Below are positions 10,504 to 22,283 of a DNA stretch of 64,000 bases, piece after piece. The stretch covers positions 7,079,447 through 7,143,446 of the forward strand of contig CM035350.1 in NCBI GenBank assembly GCA_020137815.1. The letters run 5' to 3'. The position numbers were made by a program, and so were the translations under genes. How positions within the stretch are numbered: the stretch's first letter is position 1; each line of letters begins with the position of its first letter. Below the pieces are notes generated by a model, which saw nothing but the letters and a program-made list of their open reading frames with translations, had not been told where the DNA came from and ran no database searches. Origin of the DNA: Hormiphora californensis (Eukaryota > Ctenophora > Tentaculata > Cydippida > Pleurobrachiidae).

Positions 10504-13500
10504 ATGAGCGGTTGCATGGAACAGGTTTTATCAATATCGCTTCTACTCCTGCTGTTATCGTTGTGTTCAGCTGAACCAGTGAAGAAACCAGAAAAACCAG
10601 TAAGTTAATTGTACTTGTATAATACAAATAATGTACTAAATATACTTTTCGAGAATATAGAAGTGTTTCTTTGTACATCGTGTCCTTTATCTAGAGTGAT
10701 AAATTGCACTCGCATATATATTAGGTGGCATTTCAAAGTGAAAGGTGGTAAGACAATTCTTAAATTTACTGGACTACCTTGTACCTACAAGTTCCTAACG
10801 GGTGACAACTAAAAATTGTTACTAATTTAAAACAGCTGTAGAATTTTTCCCTTTTGAGATACAGCTTCGGGCCAGTAATAGAACGATTTTTCGGACAATT
10901 TTGAATCAGAAAAACATAACGGCGATGACTAAAACGTTGATTCTCATAGCGATATTGGATCATTTCCTCTTGCCCCACCAAAGCATATAGTCCGTGAAAT
11001 CTACACGTTTTTCTAGCGCCTCTAGCGCCTGTTCTAGTCGAAATACAGCTTCGGGACAGTGATAGAATGATTTTTCAGACAATTTTGAACGAAATTAACT
11101 TTGCTTCAAACTTCATAAATCTCAATTTCCTGATCAGAATCTTCTGTAACAAAGCGTAGTTTACAGGTAATTTGAGAAATCGCCATTTCGACATCTCTCG
11201 AAACATTAATAACCGTGGAAACCCAACTTCCCAATGAGCCAAAATCTTCAAACTTGGCAGTTATATTGGTTATGGCATGAACAACCAGACTTCCAATTAT
11301 GAGAATTCTATCTCATCGGGAAGGTCGTTTCTGATAACATAGAAATTTCAAATCTCCGTACTATATGCTTTGGTGGGGCAAGAGGAAATGATCCGATATC
11401 GCTATGAGAATCAACGTTTTAGTCATCGCCGTTATGTTATCCTGATTCAAAATTGTCTGAAAAATCGTTATATCACTGGCCCGAAGCTGTATCTCAAAAG
11501 AGAAAAATTCTACAGCTGTTTTAAATTAGTAACAATTTTTAGTTGTCACCCGTTATGCATCCCCCTCCGGAGTAAATAAATAAAATTAATTAGTGACTAA
11601 TTAAATCTACAGCTGCTAACAATTCTGTTTCTTCTAGAAGTTTTTGGTGCCTACTTCCCTAATCGATATTCCCCGGGAACAAGTAGACGGTTATGTGTTT
11701 GGGAGCACAGATGCAGTGGCGGATGGAGAAGATATAGAAGACAACACCGTCCGACGTGGACAGCGTGACCAAGTGGTACGTCTTGGAGTTGGGATACAAT
11801 GTAAACCGTAAAGGTGCACGATCGCTATCAGAAATTGGTGACGCAGTCACCCCTACACTAGCCGCACGCAGCGCGGCTAAACGAAGCCTGCGAAGGGGAT
11901 TTCATCACCAATATCAGAAACCTATTTCATTAACGTTTCTTCTGTGTTTCGTACAGTGTGAAAGTCAGGCGAACCGGGGCTGCCAGGAGAGATGTGTGGG
12001 ATATGAAGAGTACTGCTTTTGTGCGACCAACCGGAAAACATTCCGAAACCAATGTGAAATGGCGTGCATGAGGAAAGTGGAGATGACGGTGATTAACTGG
12101 CTTCACTTTGGAAAATGCGAACAAGGTGAGCACTCATGATGTCATAATTACATGTTCGTGTAAACACTAGGGGATATGTTGAGTCGCTAAAAAGAAAGTA
12201 TGAATAATTCAAGGGATATGTATAATCTCGGATAACCTGGATAGCCCAGATATTTTCGTGATAGCCGGAAAGTCAATTATACATATCCTTTACCGTTTCG
12301 CGTCTAATAATTCAATGTAATCTCATCAGGGGGACTTCGGGTAAACTCATAGCTCATGCTTAATCCCGCCCTTTCACTTCTTATCCGCATTCCAAAGATC
12401 TGTGCAACCTCGGCCGTGTGTTGTAGGGCAGAGCATACCAGGAAGGGCATCCAGCAGCAGAAATCGATGAGGCAAAGTAAAGAGGCTTTCAGACTGAGCG
12501 AATTCGATCTTTTGGCGAGAACTGCTAAGGAAAAATGCACACTGGGTCGTTACCGTAGAAATGGCAGCCTTTTGCCTCTTACCAGATCATAATCCTTTTC
12601 CCGGAACAATACAGGAGACATCCCCCATGTTTTGTTCAACCCCGCGAAAGACAGTCTAGCTAGGCAAATGGCGATAGTGTTCTGTAGTAGTGATTTGAAA
12701 TGAGCGCATTCCAACCTCACAAAAACTACTGAAAAAATGAGGCAAGATGCAATGAATTGTATTTAGCGTGTGTGTGATGTGTGTCCATGCCCACAATAAG
12801 CCACCTCCATTTCCCATAAGGCCCATTAGTAACGGAAGCACCGACTGTGGATTCCATTGAGACAAGTGAGTTAGAAGCACCTACTGCAGCAGTGGAGAGA
12901 GAGAAGGAGCTGCATTGATTAAATATATTACAAAGTGGGAGCTTGCTGATCATGTTGTTAATCTGTGTGTTATAGTGTGACATCCTGTAATACCCGGTAC
13001 GGGGAGCTAACCAACACACGTGTTACAGCGTGCCCGAGGGAACGATTGGATAGCTACACGGCAATGACGAGGGAACTACTGGTAGTAGAGTACCTCAAAC
13101 GTAACCGAAACAATCGAAGGTACATATTATTATTTCATAAACTACTGCACCTCATATATTTGCCTTGCTCGGATACCGGATACAGAATTTGTAGTTTGTA
13201 CTATGCAATTTTTCATTCGTGATGAATTATTCCCCTTTTTAGGTGCTCCAAGTTGGTAAGCTGCGATCAGCTAAATCGGGTCCTGAAACACACCGAAGGA
13301 AGTCAATCAATAAACGAATGTCTGAATGCCCTTCCGGGATTCTTCCTCTTTGCTGGACTTGACTGTACCAAAAGTAAGGTCCAATTTATGTGTGTGTTTA
13401 TTACTTGTTTGTGTGCTGGGTTTCTTAAGTTGCAAACACATGCATTTACATACTGCAGGCAGCGAGATAAGGGAATTGATGGCAGAGCCTAGTCCTTTAG

Positions 13501-15000
13501 ATTATGTGCTCCAAATTTTGAAAAGTCTCTCAGCAAGTTCGTAAGGAGCATGAAAGCATTTCAGAGCACTGATTTCAGCACTGTTCAAAAGCAATAATCG
13601 TCGCTCTTGCATTACAAAACAATCGAGTCAAGTATATTATACTTGCGATCATATTTTTCATTATCATTTCAGAAAAGAAAGGCATTTGGCTAAACAGTTT
13701 TCAAAAGAAAACAATATCAAACATAAAGCATAGCATAGTGCCCTTGACTGGCTAAAATTCCCTTGTCTCGTGATTTTGTAATGCAAAAAAGCCAAATGCA
13801 TGCGTTCCTTGGAAATTCCTTGTTGACCTTGTTTTTCTCTGACTACAGCTATACTTTTTTGTAACAGGTGAAGTGAATGATAAATTGAACGCAGTGTTCA
13901 ATTCTGAGCCGGTGATTCGGTGCAAACAGGCCGAGACTGTCAACAGGAAACTGTTTAACACAAAAAATTGTGCCAGGGACCAAAATGGTACGTAAAAGCT
14001 CTTTAAAAAGTTAAATTCCCGAATCAGTCTAATTATATTTCTGTCCACTCTCACTTTATATGTTTGATAGAGAGAAAGAAATAAGTTTGCTTTCTGAACC
14101 AGAATAAGATTTTTAATATCTTCTCTGGCTGCTAATCTCACTTTCTCTCACACATACATGCTTTTCAGAACCAGATCTACAGACCTTAGTGAGGTGGACT
14201 TTCGACCATTTCGACAATGATCACAACCTCAAACTGGATACCGATGAATTAAGTGTGAGTGCTATCATTATTTGTTTTCATTTCCATTCTTCTCTCATTC
14301 CTTCCACTCGAAAACGATCTTTTGAATTTCAGGTGCTAACGAAAATACCCTACCAAGACTGTGGAGAAGCATTTTTCCGGTCGTGTGATAAAGATTTCAA
14401 TGGGATTCTCAGGGAAGACGAATGGGCGGAATGCCTCGGGTGTGCAGGTCGGTGATATTTTAATAATCAGAACTCGATATATAACGTGCTTTTCAGAAGA
14501 CACACGGCACGGTAAACCATCTATTGACAAAACAATCGCTTTTTGCTACTCTTGATATAATATCTCGATTCTGTCAGGTTGCCACAGGCCATGTCAGGTA
14601 TTCCGAAGTGAACGGAAGGACAAGGACAGGAACACTCGATTCGTGCAGAGCATAGTCCAATGCGAGGATGATGGGACGTGTGCAAAGAAACAATGCGAAA
14701 GACAATTCGGAAGACATAAACTCTGCTGGTAGGTCAATCAGCGGTCAGAGCATTGGCCTGACAGTCAAACAGCAAACGTTTCATTCAGTCGAAGTCGATA
14801 TCAAGTGCCTTAATTTTCTTGCTCGATCGCGGACCGTTATAAAGGAGGAACATGACAGAGCCTTATCTGAGGTGGGCCTAGGACTATGTAGCAGCTACAG
14901 ACGTAGCCGTTTTTCCTCAACTTCCATTTCCTACAGGTGTGTGGACGAGAGTTGCAGGAAGATAGAAGGAACGAGTTCTTATGCAGCGATAGAATGCTAG
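10504..15000 (+). CDS. SPOCK: Testican-like secreted proteoglycan core / SPARC-family protein (10 exons)
   Basis: Extracellular matrix calcium-binding protein of the SPARC family. I read ten exons with matching phases: 10504-10599, 11638-11775, 11957-12125, 13029-13119, 13243-13373, 13868-13987, 14169-14254, 14333-14447, 14578-14728, 14937-15000 (386 residues). Residues 1-22 form a leucine-rich signal peptide. Residues 79-130 are a Kazal domain with the usual Cys spacing and CATNRKTFRNQC. An SPARC-type EC domain follows, with two EF-hand loops (264-275, starting DNDHN; 296-307, starting DKDFNG) and the paired cysteines of the family. Residues 317-386 are a thyroglobulin type-1 domain with CWCV (365-368) split by the last intron. 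The order Kazal-EC-thyroglobulin is that of testican, not SMOC or SPARC. The acidic glycosaminoglycan tail of vertebrate testicans is absent: the protein stops at the last Cys. Exon 4 uses an acceptor at TTACAG|CG; a more upstream acceptor breaks the frame. Confidence 0.85.
10796..11555. mobile_element. 760 bp long-TIR MITE in testican intron 1
   Basis: Inverted arms of about 195 bases (10798-10993 and 11360-11553) start ACGGGTGACAACTAAAAATT and are flanked by TA. The arms encode near-identical 60-residue open frames on opposite strands, which are repeat shadows. An internal partial copy of the arm motif ATACAGCTTCGGG lies at about 11043-11090, so the element also contains a direct repeat. 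It is non-autonomous. Confidence 0.8.
12213..12293. repeat. Small hairpin in testican intron 3
   Basis: GGATATGTATAAT and its complement ATTATACATATCC face each other across about 55 bases. Possibly a short MITE remnant. Confidence 0.4.
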
Positions 15001-15235
15001 ATGCATGTGCTAGGAACTGTTTTTACCTTATTTCACGCTTTCTATTTATTTAAACCATCTACAGTCAAATATCATTATATGTCTTCAGCTTCAGTCAGTT
15101 TGTGTGAGCCGGTTTTTTGGTTCAATTTGTCAAATTGTCGTCACGTAACGGTATTCCAAAACAGTAAACACTGAGAAGTGTGAATGCCGTAGACTTTAGT
15201 TGCACCGGGTACAATAATCGTGATGCGTCCCCTAA

Positions 15236-15241
15236 AATAAA
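15236..15241 (+). terminator. Candidate polyadenylation signal of the testican gene
   Basis: AATAAA 236 bases after the stop codon, in an AT-rich stretch. Plausible cleavage region, not proven. Confidence 0.35.
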
Positions 15242-16134
15242 TTCTTTTCTAGTTTTTTTTCTAGTTTCTTCTTTAATTTTCCTGGTGTATATGGACGGAC
15301 AATAAACACAGTTTTTAATATTATTATTTTCTTGATCCCAGGCTAAAGCAGCCCTGGTATCCTACCAATCAAAAAATAATTTGACTATCTCTGAATCATT
15401 GCACATCGATGTGAGCCGTGAGGACAATGTTATATGCTATGATCGTTTGTATGTTTTCAGTTGCATGTTTTCGAAACTAAGTGTTCTTATCTATACTAAC
15501 CATGATCTAGCGGGCCTTGACCAATCGCTACAATAATGAACAGGGTGCAGGTGTGGTAGCAAACTGGCAAAAAATCCCTCGCACACACCACAGCTGCTAC
15601 TAGATAGATTTCTCCCGGACGACTCAGCGATCCAAACCAAACCACTTTTTTTATTCCTGATATTTTCTCAGCACTACTATCGTTGAGCCGGGAGCCCCCT
15701 CTCCACCCCTACTTACTTAAAATGGCTGGTAATGAGGTGTTGGTCTGGGCTCGGTGTCGTCATGTCGGGCAGCGGGCTGTGGTTCGTTGCGACGTTGCCT
15801 TGGGTTCATCTATGTGTCAGTCACCTGCAGCTGGGTGTTTAAAGGCCTGTCATGTTTACAGTTTACACACTGCCAAAAGAAGTAACCTATCTAAAACTTC
15901 TAACCACTCAACCGTTTTGGCCCTAACCCTAAAAACCCGTGAGTGCTCTGTGCTGACACTCGTTTCCCGGCTTTTCTTCGCAACAACTTTTCTTCTTCTT
16001 TTCAGCTTCGCGCGTTACGTATAGTAATCGAAATAAACAAAAAACGGATTGTGCACTGCGTATGAGCGCCGCGCGGTCAGAGCATTGGCATGCGCCGCGC
16101 CTGACGCTAAAAATTGCGAGGTTTAAAAAATTTT
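15242..16134. other. Intergenic, no supported gene
   Basis: An open frame of 113 codons (15683-16024) has no recognisable domain. GGTCAGAGCATTGGC at about 16075 is a recurring tRNA-like motif in this window. Confidence 0.4.
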
Positions 16135-16261
16135 AAAGTCCATTTTTTTTCAACTGTTCACCCCCCAAAGTCGTGCGCGGAATTGTTTTGCGCGTTTATC
16201 ACATGTTAACGTGTAGCGTAAATTAAAATATCGGGTAAGTCGGAAGAACGTGTCCGTTTGT

Positions 16262-16443
16262 CTCATGAGGCCTCATGAGGCGCCTCATGAGACCTCATGA
16301 GGCACTCATGAGGCGCCTCATGAGGCCTCATGAGACATTTTCAGCTGTTTTAGTGCCTCATGAGGCCTCATGAGACATCATGAGGCGCCTCATGAGGCAC
16401 TCATGAGGCCTCATGAGGCACTGCTCATGAGGCCTCATGAGAC
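16262..16443. repeat. GCCTCATGAGGC palindromic satellite, left block
   Basis: Tandem and offset copies of the self-complementary 12-mer GCCTCATGAGGC and its truncations CTCATGAGGC and CTCATGAGAC. A similar block lies at 17936-18210. Confidence 0.9.
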
Positions 16444-17544
16444 ATGTGTACGGTGGCAGATTCCGGCCAAGAGTTTTTTTCAATCAAGTGAAATATTTTT
16501 GTTTAAAGTTTGATAAAAATTTTATTTCAAAATAAAAATAAACATGTCGTTAAAATTATTGGCCGGAATCTGCCACGCGGGTGGCAGATTCCGGCCAAGA
16601 TTCTCAAAAAACCTTGGCCAGAATCTGCCACACACGTGGCAGATTCTGGCCAACCAACTAAAACTTGTTTATATCAAAGCGAAAACGACAGTACCCGACT
16701 AATTTTGATACGCTGAATCACGTAAGATACTTTTCCAATCCCTCAGAGGTCGGGAAAGTGTCATAATTGACCATAATTGGGTCTAATTGACCCCATTTAC
16801 AACTTTTCGCCTTAAAACGATAGTCGCTTATGTGAAGGCACTTATCCGACTAATTTTGATACGCTCAATGACGTAAGCAACTTTTCCAAGTCCTCAGAGA
16901 TCGGCAAAGTGCCCTAATTGAGCAATTAAGGCTAATTAGACCCAATTATACCCAATTAAGGCATTTTCCCGACCTCGGAGGACTTGGAAAAGTTGCTTAC
17001 GTGATTCAGCGTATCAAAATTAGTCGGAAAAGTGCCTTCACATAAGCGACTATCGTTTTAAGGCGAAAAGTTGTAAGTGGGGTCAATTAGACCCAATTAT
17101 GGTCAATTATGACACTTTCCCGACCTCTGAGGGATTGGAAAAGTATCTTACGTGATTCAGCGTATCAAAATTAGTCGGGTACTGTCGTTTTCGCTTTGAT
17201 ATAAACAAGTTTTAGTTGGTTGGCCAGAATCTGCCACGTGTGTGGCAGATTCTGGCCAAGGTTTTTTGAGAATCTTGGCCGGAATCTGCCACCCGCGTGG
17301 CAGATTCCGGCCAATAATTTTAACGACATGTTTATTTTTATTTTGAAATAAAATTTTTATCAAACTTTAAACAAAAATATTTCACTTGATTGAAAAAAAC
17401 TCTTGGCCGGAATCTGCCACCGTACATGTGCCTCATCCCGACTTTGTTTTGATGTCTCATGAGGCCTCATGAGCAGTTTTGACATGAGGCATGTCTCATG
17501 AGGCCTCATGAGGCATATCTCATGATACCTTAAGGTAGTATAGC

Positions 17545-17905
17545 TATAGGATTGGGGTTAGGGTTAGGGTTAGGGTTAGAGTTAGGACCGGGTTTCGGTT
17601 CCAGTTAGGAGTACGAACCTAACCACTAAGCCCTAACCACTAAGCCTAGGGGTTAACCCCAACCAATAGGCGTAGGCCTAGAAGTCTATCCTTAACCCTA
17701 ACACTAACCCTAACCTTAATCCTAATACCAACCTAAAGTTAGGGTTAGGATTAGTGTTTGGGTTAAGGATTGAACCCTAGGCCTTGGACCTAGGTTTATC
17801 ATATTGTCATTAAAGTTTGGGGTTAACTAGTAGTTAGGCTCGTACCCCTAACTGGAACCGAAACCCGGTGCTAACTCTAACCCTAGCCTTAACCCTATGG
17901 CTATA
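17545..17905. repeat. Interstitial telomere-like repeats, inverted
   Basis: GGGTTAGGGTTAGGGTTAG on the left (about 17555-17580) and complementary CTAACCC-type copies on the right form the arms of palindrome 2. TTAGGG is the ancestral metazoan telomere unit. The copies are degenerate and internal. Confidence 0.7.
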
Positions 17906-17935
17906 CTAACTCTAAGGTGTCATGAGATATGCCTC

Positions 17936-18210
17936 ATGAGGCCTCATGAGACATGCCTCATGTCAAAACTGCTCATGAGGCCTCATGAGACATCAAAACA
18001 AAGTCGGGATGAGGCACATGTCTCATGAGGCCTCATGAGCAGTGTCTCATGAGGCCTCATGAGGCCTCATGAGTGCCTCATGAGGCGCCTCATGAGGCCT
18101 CATGAGGCCTCATGAGGCACTAAAACAGCTGAAAATGTCTCATGAGGCCTCATGAGGCGCCTCATGAGTGCCTCATGAGGTCTCATGAGGCGCCTCATGA
18201 GACAAACGGA
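17936..18210. repeat. GCCTCATGAGGC palindromic satellite, right block
   Basis: Same 12-base self-complementary unit as the left block, more copies, in mirrored arrangement. Confidence 0.9.
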
Positions 18211-18283
18211 CACGTTCTTCCGACTTACCAAATATCGCACGCGCACGAGTTGAGGGGTGAACAGTTGAATAAAAATGGACTTT

Positions 18284-19849
18284 ATTGCAGACTGGGGTTG
18301 GAATGCGCTGCAGCCCCCTCATGCGCGCACCCCCGCAACGAGGGGACTGGAGGGAATGCCGCGCGCGCGTTTGGCCTGAGCCCGGCTGGGTCGAAAATAA
18401 CTTTGCGGTCGAAAAAACGGCGGTGCTTATAACTTTGGCCCCTGAAGTCCGTTTTGCTTGATTCTTTCACTAGCTGTTAGATCTGACAATTATCTACCTT
18501 GCTGTTTTTGAGAGAAGTTAATTGGACTTGAGGAGGCTGAGCAATAGCCGTTCAAAGATTGGTTGTTTTCAAAAAGTGACGTCACAGGTCCCTGCAGGGA
18601 CACTTTGTTTCAAATTTGAATTAAAATCTCGAAATTTTTTATTTTACCGCACTCGATTTTGCGGAGTTTGGTTCATATCTCCTGTTCCTGATAAGATAGA
18701 GACCTGAAACCGGTTGCATTTGAAAGCTGTTATCTTCTTCTTTCCAACGCTACCAAAACGATTTCTGTACCCTATCTGGAACCGGAGATATGATTGATTA
18801 TGTATTCCCCCCCCCCCAGGCCCCAGCGCGGTATTCCCTCCAGGCCCCTTATATTATATTATAAGGGGCCTGCAACGTATGCCAACTTCTGGGGCTCCTC
18901 GCGGTCTCCCAGCGCCTCTAAATGTGGTTTTGATTTATCTTGATTTAAAAATTAGCAGCACACTCGGGACTAAGAGCTGTTTTGATCTGTAATTGGTCGC
19001 CGTGCTCGACCTGAACATTTCCATGGTAACTCATGAACTGTCTGGGCTCTCGCGGGGTCGACCCGGCTTCAGATTTGAGCAAACTTTCACGTGTTTTAAG
19101 AATCACAACGGGATCTGCCGCCGCTAAAAAAGAAGTTAGTCTCTTGTCCCACCGCACCGGGTGACGTTCGGCACTACGCAGAGCGACGTCAGCAATCGGA
19201 TCACGCTGTGATGATTTGTCCTCTATTATGCTTGGATCCACTGTGACAGATCTCTGGTCCACAGATCTCTGATCTTATTAGTACCGTTCTGTAAGATAGG
19301 TGGTGCTTCATGTCGATGTTATGTTAGCAGCACCTCCGTAGGAAGTTCAGCTTCCTCTGCGAATTGTTTATACTACTGCACAGTCGTAACGGCACTGTTG
19401 ATATAACGTGCTTCTTTTTATCTACGGACTACGTATGGCGTGATTATTTGGGTGAACCCTCTTCTTAAATGAACTTAAGTACAAATCAGGGTGTTCATAT
19501 AGCCATCAAATTTCACGAGTCAATGTTCTCCCGTTTATGCCTTCCCCAATATCACAGTACGGGGTTAATAACTTTTAAATCACGTGACTAGCACATGTGA
19601 TGTCTCCGCTATATTGTTACTGTGGATATTACATACCTTCCCTCTCCGCCTGCTGTCGTACCCGAATATTATATTCCCATTATTCACAAGGAGTTTAACT
19701 CTCGTGTCTCTCTCTCTCAGATTCTTCTGAATGATATTCTATCTGGCTAATGTCGAAATTTGATTCTTCCTTATCTCCAGCAGTTTTGGATTTCTTTTTT
19801 GTACCCGAACCCTTTGTTTGTTTTCCGTGTTCCACCACGTATCCTCTCC
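18284..19849. other. Intergenic between the palindrome and the GST cluster
   Basis: No supported gene. Includes a perfect 13 bp hairpin CAGGCCCCTTATA/TATAAGGGGCCTG (about 18838-18870) and a poly-C run. A minus-strand frame of 105 codons at 18945-19262 has no recognisable domain. Confidence 0.45.
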
Positions 19850-19935
19850 CTATTGCCACATTGTTGTTTCCACCCCGTCCGCCACAATATATTGTTATTC
19901 TATTCACACTATTCTTTCTAATTCTTTCTCTAGCT

Positions 19936-20601
19936 ATGGTTGTTACCCTAGGGTATTGGGGTATCCGTGCACTGGGTGAGCCTGCTCGACTTATTCTCCG
20001 ATATGTTGATGCAGACTGGACTGAGACGACCATCCCGCCTACCAAGGAGGGTGCTGGTATGTGGTTTGGGGGCTTGAAACAGAGTCTCGGCCTCGACTTT
20101 CCCAACCTCCCCTACCTGATCGATGGAGAGGTGAGGTTAACTGAGTCGACAGCAATATACCGGTATCTGGGTAGAAAGTACGACCTCATGCCTGGAGATG
20201 TTATACGAGGCGACCTGGCAGAACAGCTTGTCACTGGACTGCGAACCTACATAACCAAGATAGCGTATAGTGGGGAGTTTGAGAAATCAAAACCTCGGTT
20301 TGTTACCCTCATCAACACTAGACTTGCTGAGTTTACCAAGTTCCTGGGCGATGGCCCCTTCCTTTTCGGAGACAAAGTCACCTACGTAGATTTCATGGCT
20401 TTTGAGTTTTGGGATCAGTGTCGCCGATTGAGTCCCGATAGTTTTGAAGGGATGAATGTGGTAAATGGGTACTTGGAGAGGGTTGCAAACCTGCCTAGAA
20501 TTAAAGAGTGGATTGAGAGTGAAGACTGTACGAGGAAGACGTACAGCATCAATTCACCACTTTGCGCATGGCCTGGCTTTCCCGAAGAAGTAAACAAATA
20601 G
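19936..20601 (+). CDS. Mu-class glutathione S-transferase, copy 1
   Basis: Cytosolic GST (221 residues, the usual class size) that conjugates glutathione to electrophiles. The N-terminal thioredoxin-like domain has the mu-class catalytic Tyr in LGYWGIRALGEPARL (Tyr7), the block GLDFPNLPYLIDG and the glutathione-contact LTESTAIYRYLGRK. The rest is the all-helical C-terminal domain. It is intronless. I start at the ATG just before VVTLGYW, because a longer in-frame extension to 19750 is not conserved in copy 2. TTTCTCTAG, an acceptor-like site, lies 2 bases before the ATG and may end a 5'-UTR intron or be a trans-splice site. Copy 2 is nearly identical (about three residue differences), so the duplication is recent or homogenised. 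Confidence 0.9.
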   Translation: MVVTLGYWGIRALGEPARLILRYVDADWTETTIPPTKEGAGMWFGGLKQSLGLDFPNLPYLIDGEVRLTESTAIYRYLGRKYDLMPGDVIRGDLAEQLVTGLRTYITKIAYSGEFEKSKPRFVTLINTRLAEFTKFLGDGPFLFGDKVTYVDFMAFEFWDQCRRLSPDSFEGMNVVNGYLERVANLPRIKEWIESEDCTRKTYSINSPLCAWPGFPEEVNK

Positions 20602-20775
20602 ATGTTAATCAAATTTTTAATGTTTCATCGTTTTTAATTGTTTGATTTTATGTTTAACTTTTGTTGCTGATTAATTTTATGATAATTAGTAAAGTATTAT
20701 GTAATGATTTATAATATATTATTTAATGTTTAATACCACATCTTAAAGTTGTTTAATATAGTCTCTAACACCCAA

Positions 20776-22128
20776 TAGGCCAGTCATATGACGTTGTGAA
20801 ATGGAACTAATTGATCTAAAAGTGATTCCACTTCCAGGGCACTTCAATGGGTCTCTACAACCACCAAAAAAATTTACCGCGGGTACTGCGATGGAGAAAT
20901 CGGTCATTTCCGGGTTTATTTTGCACCTGCATAAAGATAGCCTAGGACGAATGCGATATACGGTAAAAACCGTCTTTGGAAACAAGTAGAAAAGAAATCA
21001 AGGGCACTAAAGTGTGTAGCGTCCTCGCATTAGTGGGGGTAGGTGCTGGAATTAAGTCTCTATCTTATCACGTTAATTAGATAATTGGATAATTAGATGC
21101 GCACATAGCCGTTTTATGGTTATACGGTAAAAACCATCTTTGGAAAGGAGTAGAGAAAAAACCGAGGGTACTAGAGTGATCAGCGTCCTCGAATTAGTGG
21201 GGGTAGGTACCCAAATTAAGTTCCTATCTCATCGCGTTAATTAGATAATTGGATAATTAGGTATGCGCATAACCGTTTTTAGGTTACATGGCTATAGCCA
21301 CTTAGGAATGGTTTAGAGACTTTTCATTGGTGCCATTTTGTAGGCAATAGCCAAGTTATGGGGGGTCGAAGTCGGACTTTTAAGCTCTATATTCAACCAT
21401 TTAGCCGTTATATGGCTTTAAAGGTGCTCAAAATCGGTCTTTTTACCACTTTTTTGCTCATTTTGAGCACCTTATATGCCAAATAACGGCTAAACGGTTG
21501 AATATAGAGCTTAAAAGTCCGACGTCGACCCCCAATAACTTGGCTATTGCCTACAAAATGGCACCAATGAAAAGTCTCTAAACCATTCCTAAGTGGCTAT
21601 AGCCATGTAACCTAAAAACGGTCATGCGCATACCTAATTATCCAATTATCTAATTAACGCGATGAGATAGGAACTTAATTTTAGTACCTACCCCCACTAA
21701 TTCGAGGACGCTGATCACTCTAGTACCCTCGGTTTTTCCTCTACTCCTTTCCAAATATGGTTTTTACCGTATAACCATAAAACGGCTATGTGCGCATCTA
21801 ATTATCCAATTATCTAATTAACCTGATAAGATAGAGACTTAATTCCAGCACCTACCCCCACTAATGCGAGGACGCTACACACTTTAGTGCCCTTGATTTC
21901 TTTTCTACTTGTTTCCAAAGACGGTTTTTACCGTATATCGCATTCGTCCTAGCCTATATTTATGCAGGTGCAAAATAAACCCGGAAATGACCGATTTCTC
22001 CATCGCGGTACCCGCGGTAAATTTTTTTGGTGGTTGTAGAGACCCATTGGAGGGCCCTGGAAGTGGAATCGCTTTTAGATCAATTACTTCCTTTTTCAGC
22101 GATATATCGACGTCATATGACTGGCCTA
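20776..22128. mobile_element. 1.35 kb fold-back element with CAA target duplication
   Basis: Arms of about 660 bases are inverted around a centre at about 21450, with ends TAGGCCAGTCATATGACGT / ACGTCATATGACTGGCCTA. Each arm contains a tandem duplication of about 165 bases (TACGGTAAAAACC...GGATAATTAG). CAA flanks both ends (20773-20775, 22129-22131), while the paralogous site in the second GST unit has a single CAA (23121-23123). A 3-base duplication recalls PIF/Harbinger, but the class is unproven. No transposase is present. Confidence 0.85.
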
Positions 22129-22283
22129 CAACCATCCCTTTGAAATATCAAATATCTAACACTCCCATCTTTCTCTCTCCAACTAATATCTCCATCCCCC
22201 TATTGCCACATTGTTGTTTCCACACCTTCCGCCACAATATATTGTTATTATATTCTCACTATTCTTTCTATCTCTCTATAGCT

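Larger units (their letters stand above)
16135..18283. repeat. Composite nested palindrome, about 2.15 kb
   Basis: Outer arms (AAAGTCCATTTTT...CAACTGTTCACCCC at 16135 and its complement ending 18283) enclose two inner palindromes separated by satellite. Palindrome 1 spans about 16444-17429 with arms near 490 bases that look almost identical; the same 68-codon frame appears on both strands. Palindrome 2 spans about 17424-18022 and includes telomere-like repeats. The whole structure is a fold-back of unknown class. No protein gene is present. Confidence 0.8.

Noticed and set aside
10766-11579. Pair of similar 70-codon frames (MVGQEEMI...)
   Set aside because: They lie in the terminal inverted repeats of a MITE in an intron.
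12356-12592. Possible extra testican exon (78-codon frame)
   Set aside because: No acceptor/donor combination keeps the phase, and joining exon 3 to 13029 is in phase without it.
12976-13028. Earlier acceptor for testican exon 4 (TTATAG at 12975)
   Set aside because: With exon 3 ending in phase 1 it reads GTG TGA; the TTACAG acceptor at 13028 keeps the frame and the expected Cys.
15683-16024. 113-codon plus-strand frame
   Set aside because: No recognisable domain, signal or splice context; a chance frame is as likely.
16510-17363. Two identical 68-codon frames on opposite strands
   Set aside because: They are the two arms of one palindrome; no start context or similarity.
18945-19262. 105-codon minus-strand frame
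   Set aside because: No recognised similarity and no gene context.
19750-19935. In-frame N-terminal extension of GST copy 1 (62 codons) and a 125-codon extension of copy 2
   Set aside because: Not shared between two otherwise near-identical genes; in copy 2 it runs through a mobile element. The family start is at the VVTLGYW methionine.
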